From Selaginella tamariscina (Eukaryota > Streptophyta > Lycopodiopsida > Selaginellales > Selaginellaceae): a stretch of DNA of 64,000 nucleotides. The notes under the pieces are model-generated. The model saw only the letters and a list, made by a program, of their open reading frames with translations. It made no database searches and was not told the origin of the DNA. A program made the position numbers and the translations under genes. Below are positions 12,647 to 22,201 of this stretch, piece by piece (positions within the stretch are counted from its first letter, which is position 1; each line of letters starts with the position of its first letter). The DNA lies in contig PUQB01000058.1 of assembly GCA_003024785.1 (NCBI GenBank), forward strand, positions 1 to 64,000. The letters run 5' to 3'.

Positions 12647-12650
<4 letters not shown>

Positions 12651-12703
<53 letters not shown>
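12651..12703. repeat. TA microsatellite
   Basis: Uninterrupted alternating TA tract of about 52 bp next to the left LTR of the outer gypsy element. Confidence 0.95.
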
Positions 12704-12706
<3 letters not shown>

Positions 12707-12721
12707 ATCTAAATTGACAAG

Positions 12722-12885
12722 TGTTGTAAGATCCACGTGTACGGCTGCATGTGCACATACTATTATTAGCGTAGTGGATTTTGATAGCCGTCAGATTGGA
12801 TTTAATCTAAACCACTCGCTTTTGTATATAAGTTAAGGTTTCTGAACTAATGGATATACACATTTCTATATTCTGAGCTCTCACA
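12722..12885 (+). repeat. 5' LTR of outer gypsy element
   Basis: TGTTGTAAGATCC to GAGCTCTCACA, matched at 30109-30273. It contains TGTATATAAG, a possible TATA box, about 65 bp before its end. Confidence 0.88.
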
Positions 12886-13039
12886 TTGGTGGAGATGAAG
12901 GCACTTCTAATTGTTCCTACGGAGTGTTCGGATTTGTGTCTTTTTATTAATTTTCTTTGTTTTCTTAGGTCTAGCTTTTCCATTGTCTAGATATATTCAT
13001 TTCTTATAGATTTTATCTTTTCTTCGTTCATGAATCCAT

Positions 13040-13980
13040 AACAAATCCTTTGTCTGTGTGAAGCAGTTACTCATGCAGTTGTTGAATGCCATGCATATGC
13101 AATTGAACAATCATTCTCAGCTGATGACAGCATTCATAGTCCAGGGTACTCCTCCTACTCATGTTGCAAACCCTCGTGTCTGGCCGGATTTCTTTCGCAG
13201 AAATCCTGGAGATGATGTGTACCATTGGTTTGACCACTTCACTATGGTTGTCACATATCATTCGTGGGACGGTGCTCAGTGTTTGCGCGAGTTTCCTACT
13301 TGTCTTCAAGGGAGGGCGTTGTAGTGGTACAATGGTCTGGACGCGTGGAGATTAGAGTATTCTTCCAGAGATCTTCAAACGTGCATTTGGGCATGCGGAC
13401 GACTGTGATGATGTTTTTCAGCAGTTGCATCGTATTCGTCAGGAGTCATCTGAGTCGGTGATGTAGTTTGGTATTTACTTTTGAAGCCTTTTGCTGCGTG
13501 CAGAACTTAACATGTCGGAACGCATCAAGTTAGGTATGTTGTGGCCAGCACTTCATTAAGACATTGGGGGTTTGTTCATGCACTAGCTCCAGTGACTCTT
13601 GACAATGCTTTGAGGCTGGCACAACGATATGAGTCGTCACCTCTCCCACTTGCGCTTTCACGTGCTCTCGTTCCACTTCATGTTGGGGATGGACCTGCTT
13701 TGATGGTGTTGCCGCTCGTGTACTAGCACAAGGTGGGCCTGTGGACGAGGACGTGGACGTGCAGTTCGTTGTTGGGCGTGTGATGAGGTTGGACACACGT
13801 ATCGGCGATGTCAACGGTTTCCCAATTGGCGTCCCTCATTTCCAGGATGAAGGCCATGGCGTCAACAACGTTCAGTTGGTGCTGCTGCAGTGGAAGGTTA
13901 TGATGCGGTGGATTTTTCGGGAAACGACGAATCGCATGAATAGAGGAGGGTCCTCGTGCGAATAAATTAGTGACCCCTCC
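13040..13980 (+). pseudogene. Outer gypsy gag with CCHC knuckle
   Basis: 13058-13324 reads PDFFRRNPGDDVYHWFDHF and LREFPTCLQGRAL, followed in frame by WYNGL across a stop. This matches the Retrotrans_gag pattern F.G.......W...F and L...L.G.A..W. A zinc knuckle CWACDEVGHTYRRC (CX2CX4HX4C) lies at 13770-13811. Several stops and frame changes separate the two parts. Gag would form the particle and bind RNA. Confidence 0.82.
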
Positions 13981-14079
13981 GTTTTTCTTTCGAGAGTATC
14001 ATTAAGGGGTTCACTTGGCACCAAATCATCCGGTTTTCACTTTTCAAGCTCGATTTAATCACACGCCATGTCCTGTTTT

Positions 14080-14345
14080 CCTTTCAGTGTTGGTGGATAC
14101 AGGTTCGAGTTTGTCCTTTATTTCTTAATTTGTTGCTACACATTGCATCCTTCATTTGCGTCGTGCGGTAGAACCAATCTTCATTCTGTACGGCAACAGA
14201 CACACTCATGCTTGTTCGTGGGATTAAGTTGACATTGTTGTTCGTGTGGATGATCATGAGCTCGAGCTTCAATCTTTGTGGGTGGTGCCGAGTCAAGCTT
14301 TTCACCTTATTCTTAGTATGGATTGGTTAATTTGCAATCATGCCA
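14080..14345 (+). pseudogene. Outer gypsy aspartic protease
   Basis: Translation shows VLVDTGSSLSFIS, with the catalytic D-T-G, then a stop. Further on it shows FHLILSMDWL, matching the family flap-distal block (D.ILGMDWL). It lies between the CCHC knuckle and RT. Broken by stops. Confidence 0.85.
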
Positions 14346-14529
14346 TGTAACTTTGAAAAGTCTCCCCCTTGTTTGACTCTTCCTCGTCTTTTTCATTCTT
14401 CTTACTTTTATTCCACTTCGTCCATCTGTTTCCACCTCTGCTTTCATCACTTTTGTCTCACCCTTATTTCCAACCATTTTCCCTTCATGCTTTTCCTTTT
14501 CTCTAGATCCATTAAATAATCGTCATGTT

Positions 14530-15370
14530 GTAGTTGTTGATAAATTCAAGGAGTATATTGATCTTTTCAACTTCGATTTGTCATCTGGGGCCAAGATTGT
14601 GACACGCCACCCTATTCCAACTGAAGATGCTAGGCCAATCAAGGTACATGTTCGGCGTCAGTCACTAAAGGAGCTCAAGATCTTATGAGCAAATGTCAAA
14701 AAAATGTTGAAGAAGTGTGTTATCCAGAAATTTCGAAGTCCTTGGGCATGTGAACCTCACCTTGTGACGAAGCCTGATGGGAACGTTCGATTCTGCATTG
14801 ACTATCGTCCATTAAATGAGGTAACCGTCTTAGATGTGTACCCACTTCCTCATATTGCAGACCTTTTGGATCGACTGGGGCAGAGCCGTTGGTTCACCAA
14901 GTTAGATCTCGTATCTGGATATTGGCAAGTTCTGATGGCTGACATGGACATTCCCAAGACTACTTTTCGGACACTATTTGGCATGTACGAGTTCTTGGTG
15001 ATGCCTTTCAATTTGAGCAATGCTTAAGTAACTTTCCAGCGTATGATGGACAAGGTTCTTTGCAACATGCCGGAGGTGACTGCCGATTTCATCGATGATG
15101 TTTTGATCTATTCGGATAGAACGTGGGAGGAGCATGTCGATGATGTACGTAAGGTTTGGATTGGCTGCGAAAAGTTGGTTTGAAGTTGAAGCCATCTAAG
15201 TGTGTGTTTGGATCAAAGAACACCACTTATTTGGGTTATCGCATTTCACGTGAAGGTTTGCAAGTCGATCTTGACAAACTAGTTGCAATTTTGAAGTTCT
15301 CTACGCCAAAGTGTGTGAATGATGTGCAATACTTTCTTGGTAAGGTACAATATCTGGGTCGTTTTATGGA
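14530..15370 (+). pseudogene. Outer gypsy reverse transcriptase
   Basis: 14704-15027 is open and reads SPWACEPHLVTKPDG, RFCIDYRPLNEVT, YPLPHIADLLDRLG, FTKLDLVSGYWQV and MPFNLSNA. After a stop, QRMMDKVL leads to the catalytic F-I-D-D-V at 15088-15102, where the usual residue is Y or F followed by IDD, so both aspartates are kept. 15156-15370 continues with LKPSKCVFG and YFLGKVQYLGRF, the connection to RNase H. Copy A interrupts this block at 15376. Three or more stops break the frame. Confidence 0.9.
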
Positions 15371-15375
15371 TCATC
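15371..15375. other. Target site duplication of copy A, left
   Basis: TCATC here and at 28076-28080, directly outside the TG...CA ends of copy A. Removing 15376-28080 rejoins the outer element's RT to its RNase H region. Confidence 0.95.
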
Positions 15376-16005
15376 TGTCACAACCCGATACAGAATACAG
15401 GATTCCGGATACAGGACATGGGTTGCAGGACTTTCCTACAGGATTCCGGATACAGGATATGGGTTGCAGGATTTTCCTACAGGATATTCCTACTAGGATT
15501 CCGGACACAGGATTCGGTTGCAGGATATTCCTACAGGATATGCCACAGGATATGCCTAGAGGATAAGGGACATGTGGACCCATCTTAGCCTCTGCATGCA
15601 TGCAATCACTTTTGCATGCATGCAACCACTTTTGCATGCATGCCTAGATTAGCTCTTGGAGTTGTGAGCATAAAAGCTTCGACCTAATTGTTGTACAATC
15701 AGTTACTATCAACACCAGTCTTACTACGATCAATTTCGTCTTGTCTTGTTGTCTTGTTCTCGTCTTGTTTCCTGTCCTGTTCCTGTCTCGCTCCTGTTTC
15801 CTGTCCTGCCCCTGGATCCTATCCTACTCCGGGATCCTGTCATGTTCCTGTCTCGCTCCCGGATCCTATCCTGATCCTGTCTTGCTCTTAGATCCGTCCT
15901 ATTCCTATTTCCAGTTCCTGTCCTGCTCTCGGTCCTGTTCCTGAGTCAGGCCTTCATGTCCTTGGAATCCTGTTCTCTTCCTGGTTCCTGGATCGTGGCT
16001 TGACA
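15376..16005 (+). repeat. 5' LTR of copy A (630 bp)
   Basis: TGTCACAACCCG to GGCTTGACA. It begins with tandem CAGGATTCCGGATACAGGATAT-like units, followed by three RY repeats, a CATAAAAG box, and a long C+T-rich part built from CCTGT/TCCTG repeats. The opposite LTR (701 bp) has one more unit near its start. Confidence 0.93.
15593..15712 (+). promoter_or_regulatory. LTR core promoter of copy A: RY repeats, TATA box, predicted start
   Basis: Three TGCATGCATGCA blocks spaced about 21 bp apart lie at about 15594-15645. They contain CATGCA, the RY element bound by plant B3-domain factors. A CATAAAAG TATA-like box lies at 15669-15676. About 30 bp downstream, at 15700-15712, is CAGTTACTATCAA, the expected first bases of the transcript and the reverse complement of the primer site at 16008-16020. 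Confidence 0.72.
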
Positions 16006-16007
16006 GT

Positions 16008-16020
16008 TTGATAGTAACTG
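16008..16020 (+). promoter_or_regulatory. Primer binding site of copy A, self-priming type
   Basis: TTGATAGTAACTG lies two bases after the 5' LTR. It does not begin TGG, so it does not match the CCA end of a tRNA. It is perfectly complementary over 13 nt to 15700-15712, the predicted 5' end of the element's RNA. Tf1 and sushi elements prime minus-strand DNA from their own RNA 5' end in this way. Confidence 0.78.
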
Positions 16021-16098
16021 CTTCATAGTTCTCCGTTTTTCAGCTACCTTTTTCTTGATTCCTTTCCTTCATTTTCCTCCTTTTTTCGTTCCTAGATC

Positions 16099-16520
16099 AT
16101 GACTGATTTTGAGCGTTTTCAACACGAGCACCAAATGCTACTTCATGAGCTGGCCACTTTGCGCCAAGTGGTCACCGACCTGCAAGGTTCCACCACTGCG
16201 GCACATGTAGCTGCTGATGCATCCTCCAAGGCTGTTGCGCAGGCTCTCTCCCAGGCATCGGTGGTTCCCTCTTCATCAAACTTTTCTTTGGAGCCGAAGG
16301 TTAGCATGCCAGAGAAGTTCAGTGGCAATCGTGTCGATTTCCAAGGTTTCCTGAATCAGATCCGGCTCTTGATCCGTATGCAACCACGGCGCTACTCGAC
16401 TGATGCTCAAAAGGTGGGTCTTTTGGCATCCTTACTAAGTGGATCTCCACGGGCTTGGGTTGCCCCCTTGCTGGAGCGTGACGATCCATTGATGGAAGAC
16501 TTTGAAGGTTTCGTGGCTGC
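16099..16520 (+). pseudogene. Gag of copy A, first part
   Basis: ATG at 16099 opens MTDFERFQHEHQML, a coiled-coil-like amino terminus with heptad spacing, then an alanine-rich spacer. KFSGNRVDFQGFLNQIRLLI and LLASLLSGSPRAWVAPL follow, which are the capsid blocks of the Retrotrans_gag family; the L.G.A..W box resembles sushi and PEG10 Gag. The start matches the ATG of copy B, 90-95 bp after the LTR. The reading frame is cut at 16520 by copy B and resumes at 22836. Confidence 0.9.
16516..16520. other. Target site duplication of copy B, left
   Basis: GCTGC here and at 22831-22835. Deleting 16521-22835 restores the gag codons for FVAAFEAC. Confidence 0.96.
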
Positions 16521-17135
16521 TGTAAAGCCACGATCCAGGAACCAGGAAAGGAACAGGATTCCAAGGACAGGAAGGCCTGACTTAGAAACAGGACCGAGAG
16601 CAGGACAGGAACTGGAAATAGGAACAGGACGGATCTAAGAGCAAGACAGGATCAGGATAGGATCCGGGAGCAAGACAGGAACAGGACAGGATCTCGGAGC
16701 AGGATAGGATCCAGGGGCAGGACAGGAAACAGGAGCGAGACAGAAACAGGACAGGAAACAAGACGAGAACAAGACAAGACAAAATTGATCGTAGTAAGAC
16801 TGGTGTTGATAGTAACTGATTGTACAACAATTAGGTCGGAGCTTTTATGCTCACAACTCCAAGAGCTAATCTAGGCATGCATGCAAAAGTGGTTGCATGC
16901 ATGCAAAAGTGATTGCATGCATGCAGAGGCTAAGATGAGTCCACATGTCCCTTATCCTCTAGGCATATCCTGTGGCATATCCTATAGGAATATCCTGCAA
17001 CCGAATCCTGTGTCCGGAATCTTGGTAGGAATATCCTGTAGGAAAATCCTGCAACCCATATCCTGTATCCGGAATCCTGTAGGAAAGTCCTGCAACCCAT
17101 GTCCTGTATCCGGAATCCTGTATCGGGTCGTGACA
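16521..17135 (-). repeat. 3' LTR of copy B (615 bp)
   Basis: On the minus strand TGTCACGACCCG to a terminal ...TTTACA (the other LTR has TTGACA). Carries three RY repeats (about 16875-16925). Confidence 0.93.
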
Positions 17136-17150
17136 GCACCTCCTCCAAAA
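17136..17150 (-). promoter_or_regulatory. Polypurine tract of copy B
   Basis: Minus-strand TTTTGGAGGAGGTGC abuts the 3' LTR. The small change here relative to the CTTTAGGGAGGAGG of copy A removes the pol stop, so the frame runs on into the LTR. Confidence 0.75.
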
Positions 17151-17181
17151 GACGAGTTCCACGAGTCTTGGGACCTGGTTT

Positions 17182-17346
17182 AGCAGGATAATGCCGATGG
17201 AAGGCAGCAACCTTGGAAGAAGCATGAAGTAAGTTGGATGCAGGTTCCCAAGTGCGATCAGTAGGCAGGTACCCTTTCCAATCCACCAAGTATTGGAGTT
17301 GGTGACGATGAAGACGAGAGTCAAGGATGGCTGCGACTTCGTACTC
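17182..17346 (-). pseudogene. Chromodomain of copy B
   Basis: Residues read [31 protein letters not shown] and VAAFHRHYP, a full chromodomain fold. The aromatic cage positions known from HP1 correspond to Y of EYEV and W and Y of DWKGY, all present. Such domains direct chromovirus integration to methylated-histone chromatin. It follows the integrase GPY module (RLGPYRIV, about 17500-17526) by roughly 50 residues, the usual layout. The domain itself is open; the polyprotein around it is broken. Confidence 0.9.
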
Positions 17347-18472
17347 AGGTTCCGTGTCAATGACCACAGGAGGGGGAGGAGAAGAAACACGACCGGGAAG
17401 AGAAGAAGGATGATACGGCTCCAACAAAGAGGTGTGAAACACAGGATGAATTTTCACCGTGGATGGTAACTCGAGTCTGAAAGTTACAGGATTTACCTCC
17501 GCCACGATCCTATAAGGGCCCAATCGTTGAAAATCCAACTTAGAAGAAGGCCTGTTGGTGCGAATGTGTCGACGAAGAAGCCACAAGATCACCAATCTTG
17601 TATGCAGGTGCCGGCTGACGGTGAGCATCAGCATGATGCTTGTATCGTTCCTGTGCCTGTTAAAGATGAACCTGGAGATCATCCTATACCTGCCGAAGAT
17701 GCTGAAGACGATCCTGTACTACGGGAGCGGAAGAAGGAGAAGCGGGAGGAGCAAAGTCAAAACGTGGATGGTGGCCTGTAAGAGTAAAGAAGGGTGTTTG
17801 TCCTGTAGATGCGTGGATGGAGTTGTTGTAGGCAAACTCCGCCATTGGAAGGAGGTCCAACCAGTTGTCCTGCTGGTAACTGATGAAGCAACGAAGATAT
17901 TGTTCTAAGGTCTGAATTGTGCATTCGGACTGCCCATCGGTTTGTGGGTGATATCCTGAAGAAAGATCCGCTTTGACCTGTAGACTCCGAAGAAGCTCTC
18001 GCCAAAACTTGGACATGAATTGTGGACCTCGATCGGAAACAATGCTCTCAGGAAGACCATGATGTCGGAACACCTCGCAGATCACCAACTCGGCAGTTGT
18101 CTGACCTGTAACTGTCTTGTTGCAGGGTAGGAAATGAGCCTGCTTGGTGAAACGGTCAACAACCACAAGAACTGCATCAAATCCACGAGAAGGAGGAAGA
18201 TCTGTGAGGAAATCCATAGAAATGGATCTCCAAGGAGCAGACGGAACAGGAAGAGGACGAAGAAGACCAGAGGGTGCATGATGAGGCATCTTCGACCTGC
18301 TACAAGTATCACAACTCCGTACAAACCTCTCCACAAAACCTCGCAACCCCGGCCACCAATAGTTGCGAGTCACCAACTCCACTGTCTTGGCCACACCAAA
18401 ATGTCCTGTAGCCGGGGTATCATGACAATCTTGTACCACGCGAGTCCTGGAAATACCAACAGGAACGTACAA
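17347..18472 (-). pseudogene. Integrase of copy B
   Basis: 17684-18472 is open and reads the zinc-binding HHCC region ([19 protein letters not shown]), then [11 protein letters not shown] with the first aspartate, IVSDRGPQF with the second, and DGQSECTIQTLE with the glutamate. An R-to-C change follows that glutamate. [16 protein letters not shown] and DRFTKQAHFLP are typical of Tf1/sushi-type chromoviruses. After a frame change near 17685 the GPY module (RLGPYRIV) and chromodomain follow in the frame starting at 17682. The enzyme would insert cDNA. Confidence 0.9.
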
Positions 18473-18839
18473 GAGACCTTCCGGTACAGGAGTCCATCCT
18501 GTATGGTGAACAGGTTGTAGTCTGGACGGGAACTGGAGGAAGAGGAACTTGCAACGTCATGATGAATGTGTGAGAACACATTCTTTGCCAAGTCATCTCT
18601 GTAGCCAACTGCGAACGGACGTCCTGTAGGAGTGTTGAATTTGCTGGAGCCTGATGAACCTGCAATGCCGCAAGCCGGAAACGATCAGGACCCAACAACA
18701 CTTGCCTTTGACCGTCAAATGCAGGATCGCCCGGGCTTGGTGCAAGGTAAGAGCGCCTAGACAATGCGTCCGCCTTGCCATTCCGAAATCCGGGCCTGTA
18801 GACAATGACGAAGTCAAAACGTGATAGGAACTCTGCCCA

Positions 18840-19347
18840 CCTAGCCTGTCGCCGACTGAGGACTCAAGCCGTTTGAAAGTACTCCAGGTTCTTGTGATCC
18901 GTAAGAACTTGTACAGGATGTGCAGCAACCTTCCAGGAAATGCCGCACTCCTCAAACGAATCCACAATGGCCTTGAGTTCCTTTGTCATGAATCTCGTAG
19001 TTGATCTCCGCCGACAGGAACTTACGAGAGTGAAAAGCTACAGGATGAAGCAACTTGTCCTCTCCAACTTGCGATAGGACGGATCCTACTGCAAAATCCG
19101 AGGCATCTGCTTCAATGAAGAAAGGATGAGAAGGGTCAGGATGTGCTAAAATCGGAGCTGTCGTGAAAACGTCCTTGAGTGTTGTGAACGCGTGTTCCGC
19201 CTTGTCGGACCAAGAGAAAAGTCCTGTGCGCTGGTGAGTTCTGTGAGTGGAAGTACACGCTTGGAGAAGTCCTGTATGAACCGCCTGTAGAAGTTTGCAA
19301 AGCCAAGGAAACATTGTACATCTCGTACCGACTTGGGCCTCTCCCAC
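18840..19347 (-). pseudogene. RNase H region of copy B
   Basis: Reads [58 protein letters not shown], the standard Ty3/gypsy connection and RNase H blocks with the catalytic D of EADAS. A deletion at about 18980 shifts the frame (DKGTQGH instead of DKELKAI). The downstream TGA at 18866-18864 is shared with copy A. Confidence 0.87.
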
Positions 19348-20150
19348 TCCACGATGGTCTTCACCTTGTGCATGTCCATGGAAACGCCAGCAGGAGAGAC
19401 GATGTAGCCCAAGAACTCCACCGAATCCCTATCGAAAAAACACTTCTCCAACTTCGCGTACAGGCCATGCTCGCGAAGCCGCTCTAAAACTAGTCGTACA
19501 TGCTTGTCATGTGCCGCCTGGTCCTTGGAGAAAATCAAGATGTCGTCGAGGTAGATCACCACAAACTGGTCCAAGAAGTCACGGAAAATGTCGTTCACCA
19601 TGTGTTGGAACACGCTGGGGCATTGGTAAGGCCGAAAGGCATTACCGTGTACTCAAAATGTCCATACCTTGTACGAAAGGCAGTCTTCCACTCATCGCCG
19701 GGACGAATCCGTACAAGGTTGTAGGCCTCGTAAGTCGATCTTCGTGAACACCTTTGCTCCTCGCAGCCGATCGAGAAGTTCCGGGATCAATGGCAACGGG
19801 TACCGATTCCGAATGGTGACTTGATTCAAACCCCTGTAGTCCACAACCAAACGTAAACTCCCATCCTTCTTCTTGACAAAGAAGATAGGAGCTCCTGCAG
19901 GGGACTTTGAGTGACGAATGAAGCCGGATGCCAAGTTGTCCTCGATGTACTGACGAAGAACCTCCAACTCTGTGGGTGACAATGCATAAATCGGTCCGAA
20001 TGGTGGAGTCTTTCCTTCCGCAAGATCAATAGGACAGTCGTAGGACCTGTGAACAGGAAGAACTGCAGCCTTGTGCTTGTCAAAAACGTCCTTAAAGTCG
20101 TGGTACTTGGATGGTAGGGAAGAAGGAGGAGAAGGAGAAGGAGAAGGAGA
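19348..20150 (-). pseudogene. Reverse transcriptase of copy B
   Basis: Blocks in order: [76 protein letters not shown], and after a 2-bp deletion near 19735, [12 protein letters not shown] and the catalytic Y-L-D-D at 19542-19553, followed by [10 protein letters not shown] and [16 protein letters not shown]. All motifs are those of an active Ty3/gypsy RT; only the frame change breaks it. The acidic K-D-G and Y-L-D-D residues are intact. Confidence 0.9.
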
Positions 20151-20458
20151 AAAAACAGGGAGTCGGATACAGGAAAGGTAGAAGAGGACGTAGGAGTTAC
20201 TTGAAAGGCAAAAAGGTGGAAGGGGCAGGATCAGTGGCGAGTTCATGCATGGTAGTGGTAAGAACTCGGAGAGGAGAAGGAGGGAGCTGTGACTGAAAAA
20301 GAGGAAGGATCTTGGGGGATGGAACAGAAGCAGGGTAACAGAAAGAAGCAGGATTGGAAAAAACCTGTGTGGGTGATGAGTGTACAGGATTGGAAGAATC
20401 CTGTACAGGAGTCCGTGGTTGCGCAAGAGTGGAAGAAGCCTGCGAATGTGCTGACGAA
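20151..20458 (-). other. Proline-rich spacer between protease and RT of copy B
   Basis: Encodes a proline/serine-rich linker ([22 protein letters not shown]) rich in CCTGTA and TACAGGAT strings, then a run of CTTCTC repeats encoding SPSPSPPSS. Length and frame vary between copies; copy A keeps the 3' half open (24275-24440). Confidence 0.75.
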
Positions 20459-21160
20459 TCAACAGGAGGTGGATCCTGTTGAGGAGGAACCTTCGACACT
20501 GATACAGGATTGGAAGAACCCTGTACAGGACACCGCAAACTTACAGGAGTGGAGAGAGCCTGCGGATGTGCTGAGGAACTGATGAGGTGAATCCTGTCGA
20601 GGAGGAGTCTTCAACACTGGTACAGGAACAGGCACGGTCAATCCTGTAGCTTGTACTGCCTCAGATACTAAGGATGTATCCTGCACGCAGGAAGGTACAG
20701 GATTGATCCTAGCTGTTGGAGAGGAAAACGTGAGCGTCCTAGACCTCCAGTCGATCTGCGGATTTGCAACAACGAACCATGGCATGCCCAAAATGATGGG
20801 AGTCGACCGAGTCTTGATCAAGTTGAAGGAAATTGAACAGTTGAATGTGCCATACCTGCAGGAGAGAGGTTCGGTAGCATGGGTAACTGCACCAGAAGCA
20901 ATTAGACGCCCATCGGCCACCTCTACAGGAACTGCACGCTTCAACTTCACCACCGAAATGCCATGTTGAGTTGCAAACGTGTCATCCATGAAGCATGCAT
21001 TTGCACCAGTGTCTAACAAGGCAAACTCCATGAGCTCTCGATTATTAAGATGAATGTGTACAGGAAACTTAAGTGATGGGATGGTATGAGCAGCACCAAT
21101 GGAGCCTGCACCTACGTCCAACTTCGCGGCTCCTAGACGAAGTGGACATTGGAGTTTTCC
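20459..21160 (-). pseudogene. Aspartic protease of copy B
   Basis: Pol opens in the -1 frame relative to gag. It reads LDVGAGSIGAAHTI, then ALLDTGANACFMDD with the catalytic D-T-G, then PIILGMPWF. The frame stays open from the gag overlap to 20459, where a 2-bp deletion diverts the proline-rich tail. Cleaves the polyprotein in related elements. Confidence 0.88.
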
Positions 21161-22108
21161 GACTGAACTTCAGCTTCACTTCACGCGTCTTGAAGTTCCT
21201 GGCTTTAATAGGACAATCTGCCACCTTGTGTCCTGCTCCACCACAATACAAGCACAGGTTCTCACTGCGACGACGTTGCTTCTCGCAGCGGAAAGAGAGC
21301 CACGCTTGGATTTCTCAACCTCCATAGGAACTACTCCAGAAGGTGGTGCAGGAACATGTACCACAGCTGCAGGATTGGTTTGCAGGAACTGTTGACGGGA
21401 TCTTTCCTGACGACGCTCGAACAAACGGTTGTCGCAACGAACAGCTTGTTGCATGATCTCCGCTAATGTTTGGGCATCCGGTAACGTAAGGAGAAGGTCC
21501 TTCACGTCGTCCCTCAACCCAAAACGGAAGTGTTCGATCAATGCAGTCTCGTCCCATGGAATGTTCGTGCAAAGTTGCTGAAATTCGGATGCATAGACGG
21601 AAGCTGGTCGGGATCCTTGAGTGAGCTTCCGTAACTTCGTGCATGCAGAACGGTACTTATCAGGATCTCCAAAACAGGCTTCAAAGGCAGCCACGAAACC
21701 TTCAAAGTCTTCCATCAATGGATCGTCACGCTCCAGCAAGGGGGCAACCCAAGCCCGTGGAGATCCACTTAGTAAGGATGCCAAAAGACCCACCTTTTGA
21801 GCATCAGTCGAGTAGCGCCGTGGTTGCATACGGATCAAGAGCCGGATCTGATTCAGGAAACCTTGGAAATCGGCACGATTACCACTGAACTTCTCTGGCA
21901 TGCTAACCTTCGGCTCCGAAGAAAAGTTTGATGAAGAGGGAACCACCGATGCCTGGGAGAGAGCCTGCGCAGCAGCCTTGGAGGATGCATCAGCAGCTGC
22001 ATGTGCCGCAGTGGTGGAACCTTGCAGGTCGGTGACCACTTGGCGCAAAGTGGCCAGCTCATGAAGTAGCATTTGGTGCTCGTGTTGAAAACGCTCAAAA
22101 TCAGCCAT
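21133..22108 (-). pseudogene. Gag of copy B
   Basis: ATG at 22108 gives MADFERFQHEHQML, capsid blocks KFSGNRADFQGFLNQI, LLSGSPRAWVAPL, FEACFGDPDKYRSACTKL, LIEHFRFGLRDDVKDLLL, and a nucleocapsid with CLYCGGAGHKVADC (CX2CX4HX4C) at about 21210-21250. A single-base deletion in SLSAAEKQRR, near 21290, shifts the frame before the knuckle. The stop codon TAG at 21135-21133 is conserved in copies A and C. About 320 residues in the undamaged form. Confidence 0.9.
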
Positions 22109-22186
22109 GATCTAGGAAAGAAAAAAGGAGGAAAATGAAGGAAAGGAATCAAGAAAAAGGTAGCTGGAAAACGGAGAACTATGAAG

Positions 22187-22199
22187 CAGTTACTATCAA
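22187..22199 (-). promoter_or_regulatory. Primer binding site of copy B, self-priming type
   Basis: Minus strand TTGATAGTAACTG, two bases inside the 5' LTR, perfectly complementary to the predicted transcript start at 22493-22481. Same arrangement as copy A. Confidence 0.78.
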
Positions 22200-22201
22200 A
22201 C

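Larger units (their letters stand above)
7396..12650. other. AT-rich intergenic DNA
   Basis: About 5 kb without a supportable gene. A 70-codon minus-strand frame at 7560-7772 is in less AT-biased sequence but I do not recognise it. The part from about 8000 is very AT-rich. 8770-8900 begins GGGAAAATTACATATATACCCC, the kind of end seen on plant MITE-like elements, without a clear partner. 11930-12030 holds short repeats of AGTAATTA between two copies of CTACGGATT. The tandem repeat at 10160-10395 and module M1 copy 2 are listed separately. Confidence 0.5.

Noticed and set aside
12642..12836. Frame encoding IYIYIY repeats (also 31785-32018)
   Set aside because: It is a translated TA microsatellite.
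15593..15650. Regularly spaced TGCATGCATGCA blocks resemble a CRISPR array
   Set aside because: The repeats are 12 bp with near-identical spacers, lie inside LTRs and recur at the same place in other LTR copies. They are promoter repeats.
15688..15944. Open frames rich in LFPVLFLSRSC and SCPAPGS along LTRs (also 16582-16830, 22179-22505, 27741-28014, 49652-49933, 58574-58819)
   Set aside because: They are translations of CCTGT/TCCTG repeats, open in several frames at once and inside LTRs. No evidence of protein coding.
17527..21395. Plus-strand frames within copy B (for example 19295-19747, 20289-20582, 21099-21395)
   Set aside because: They are antisense shadows of gag-pol domains on the minus strand.
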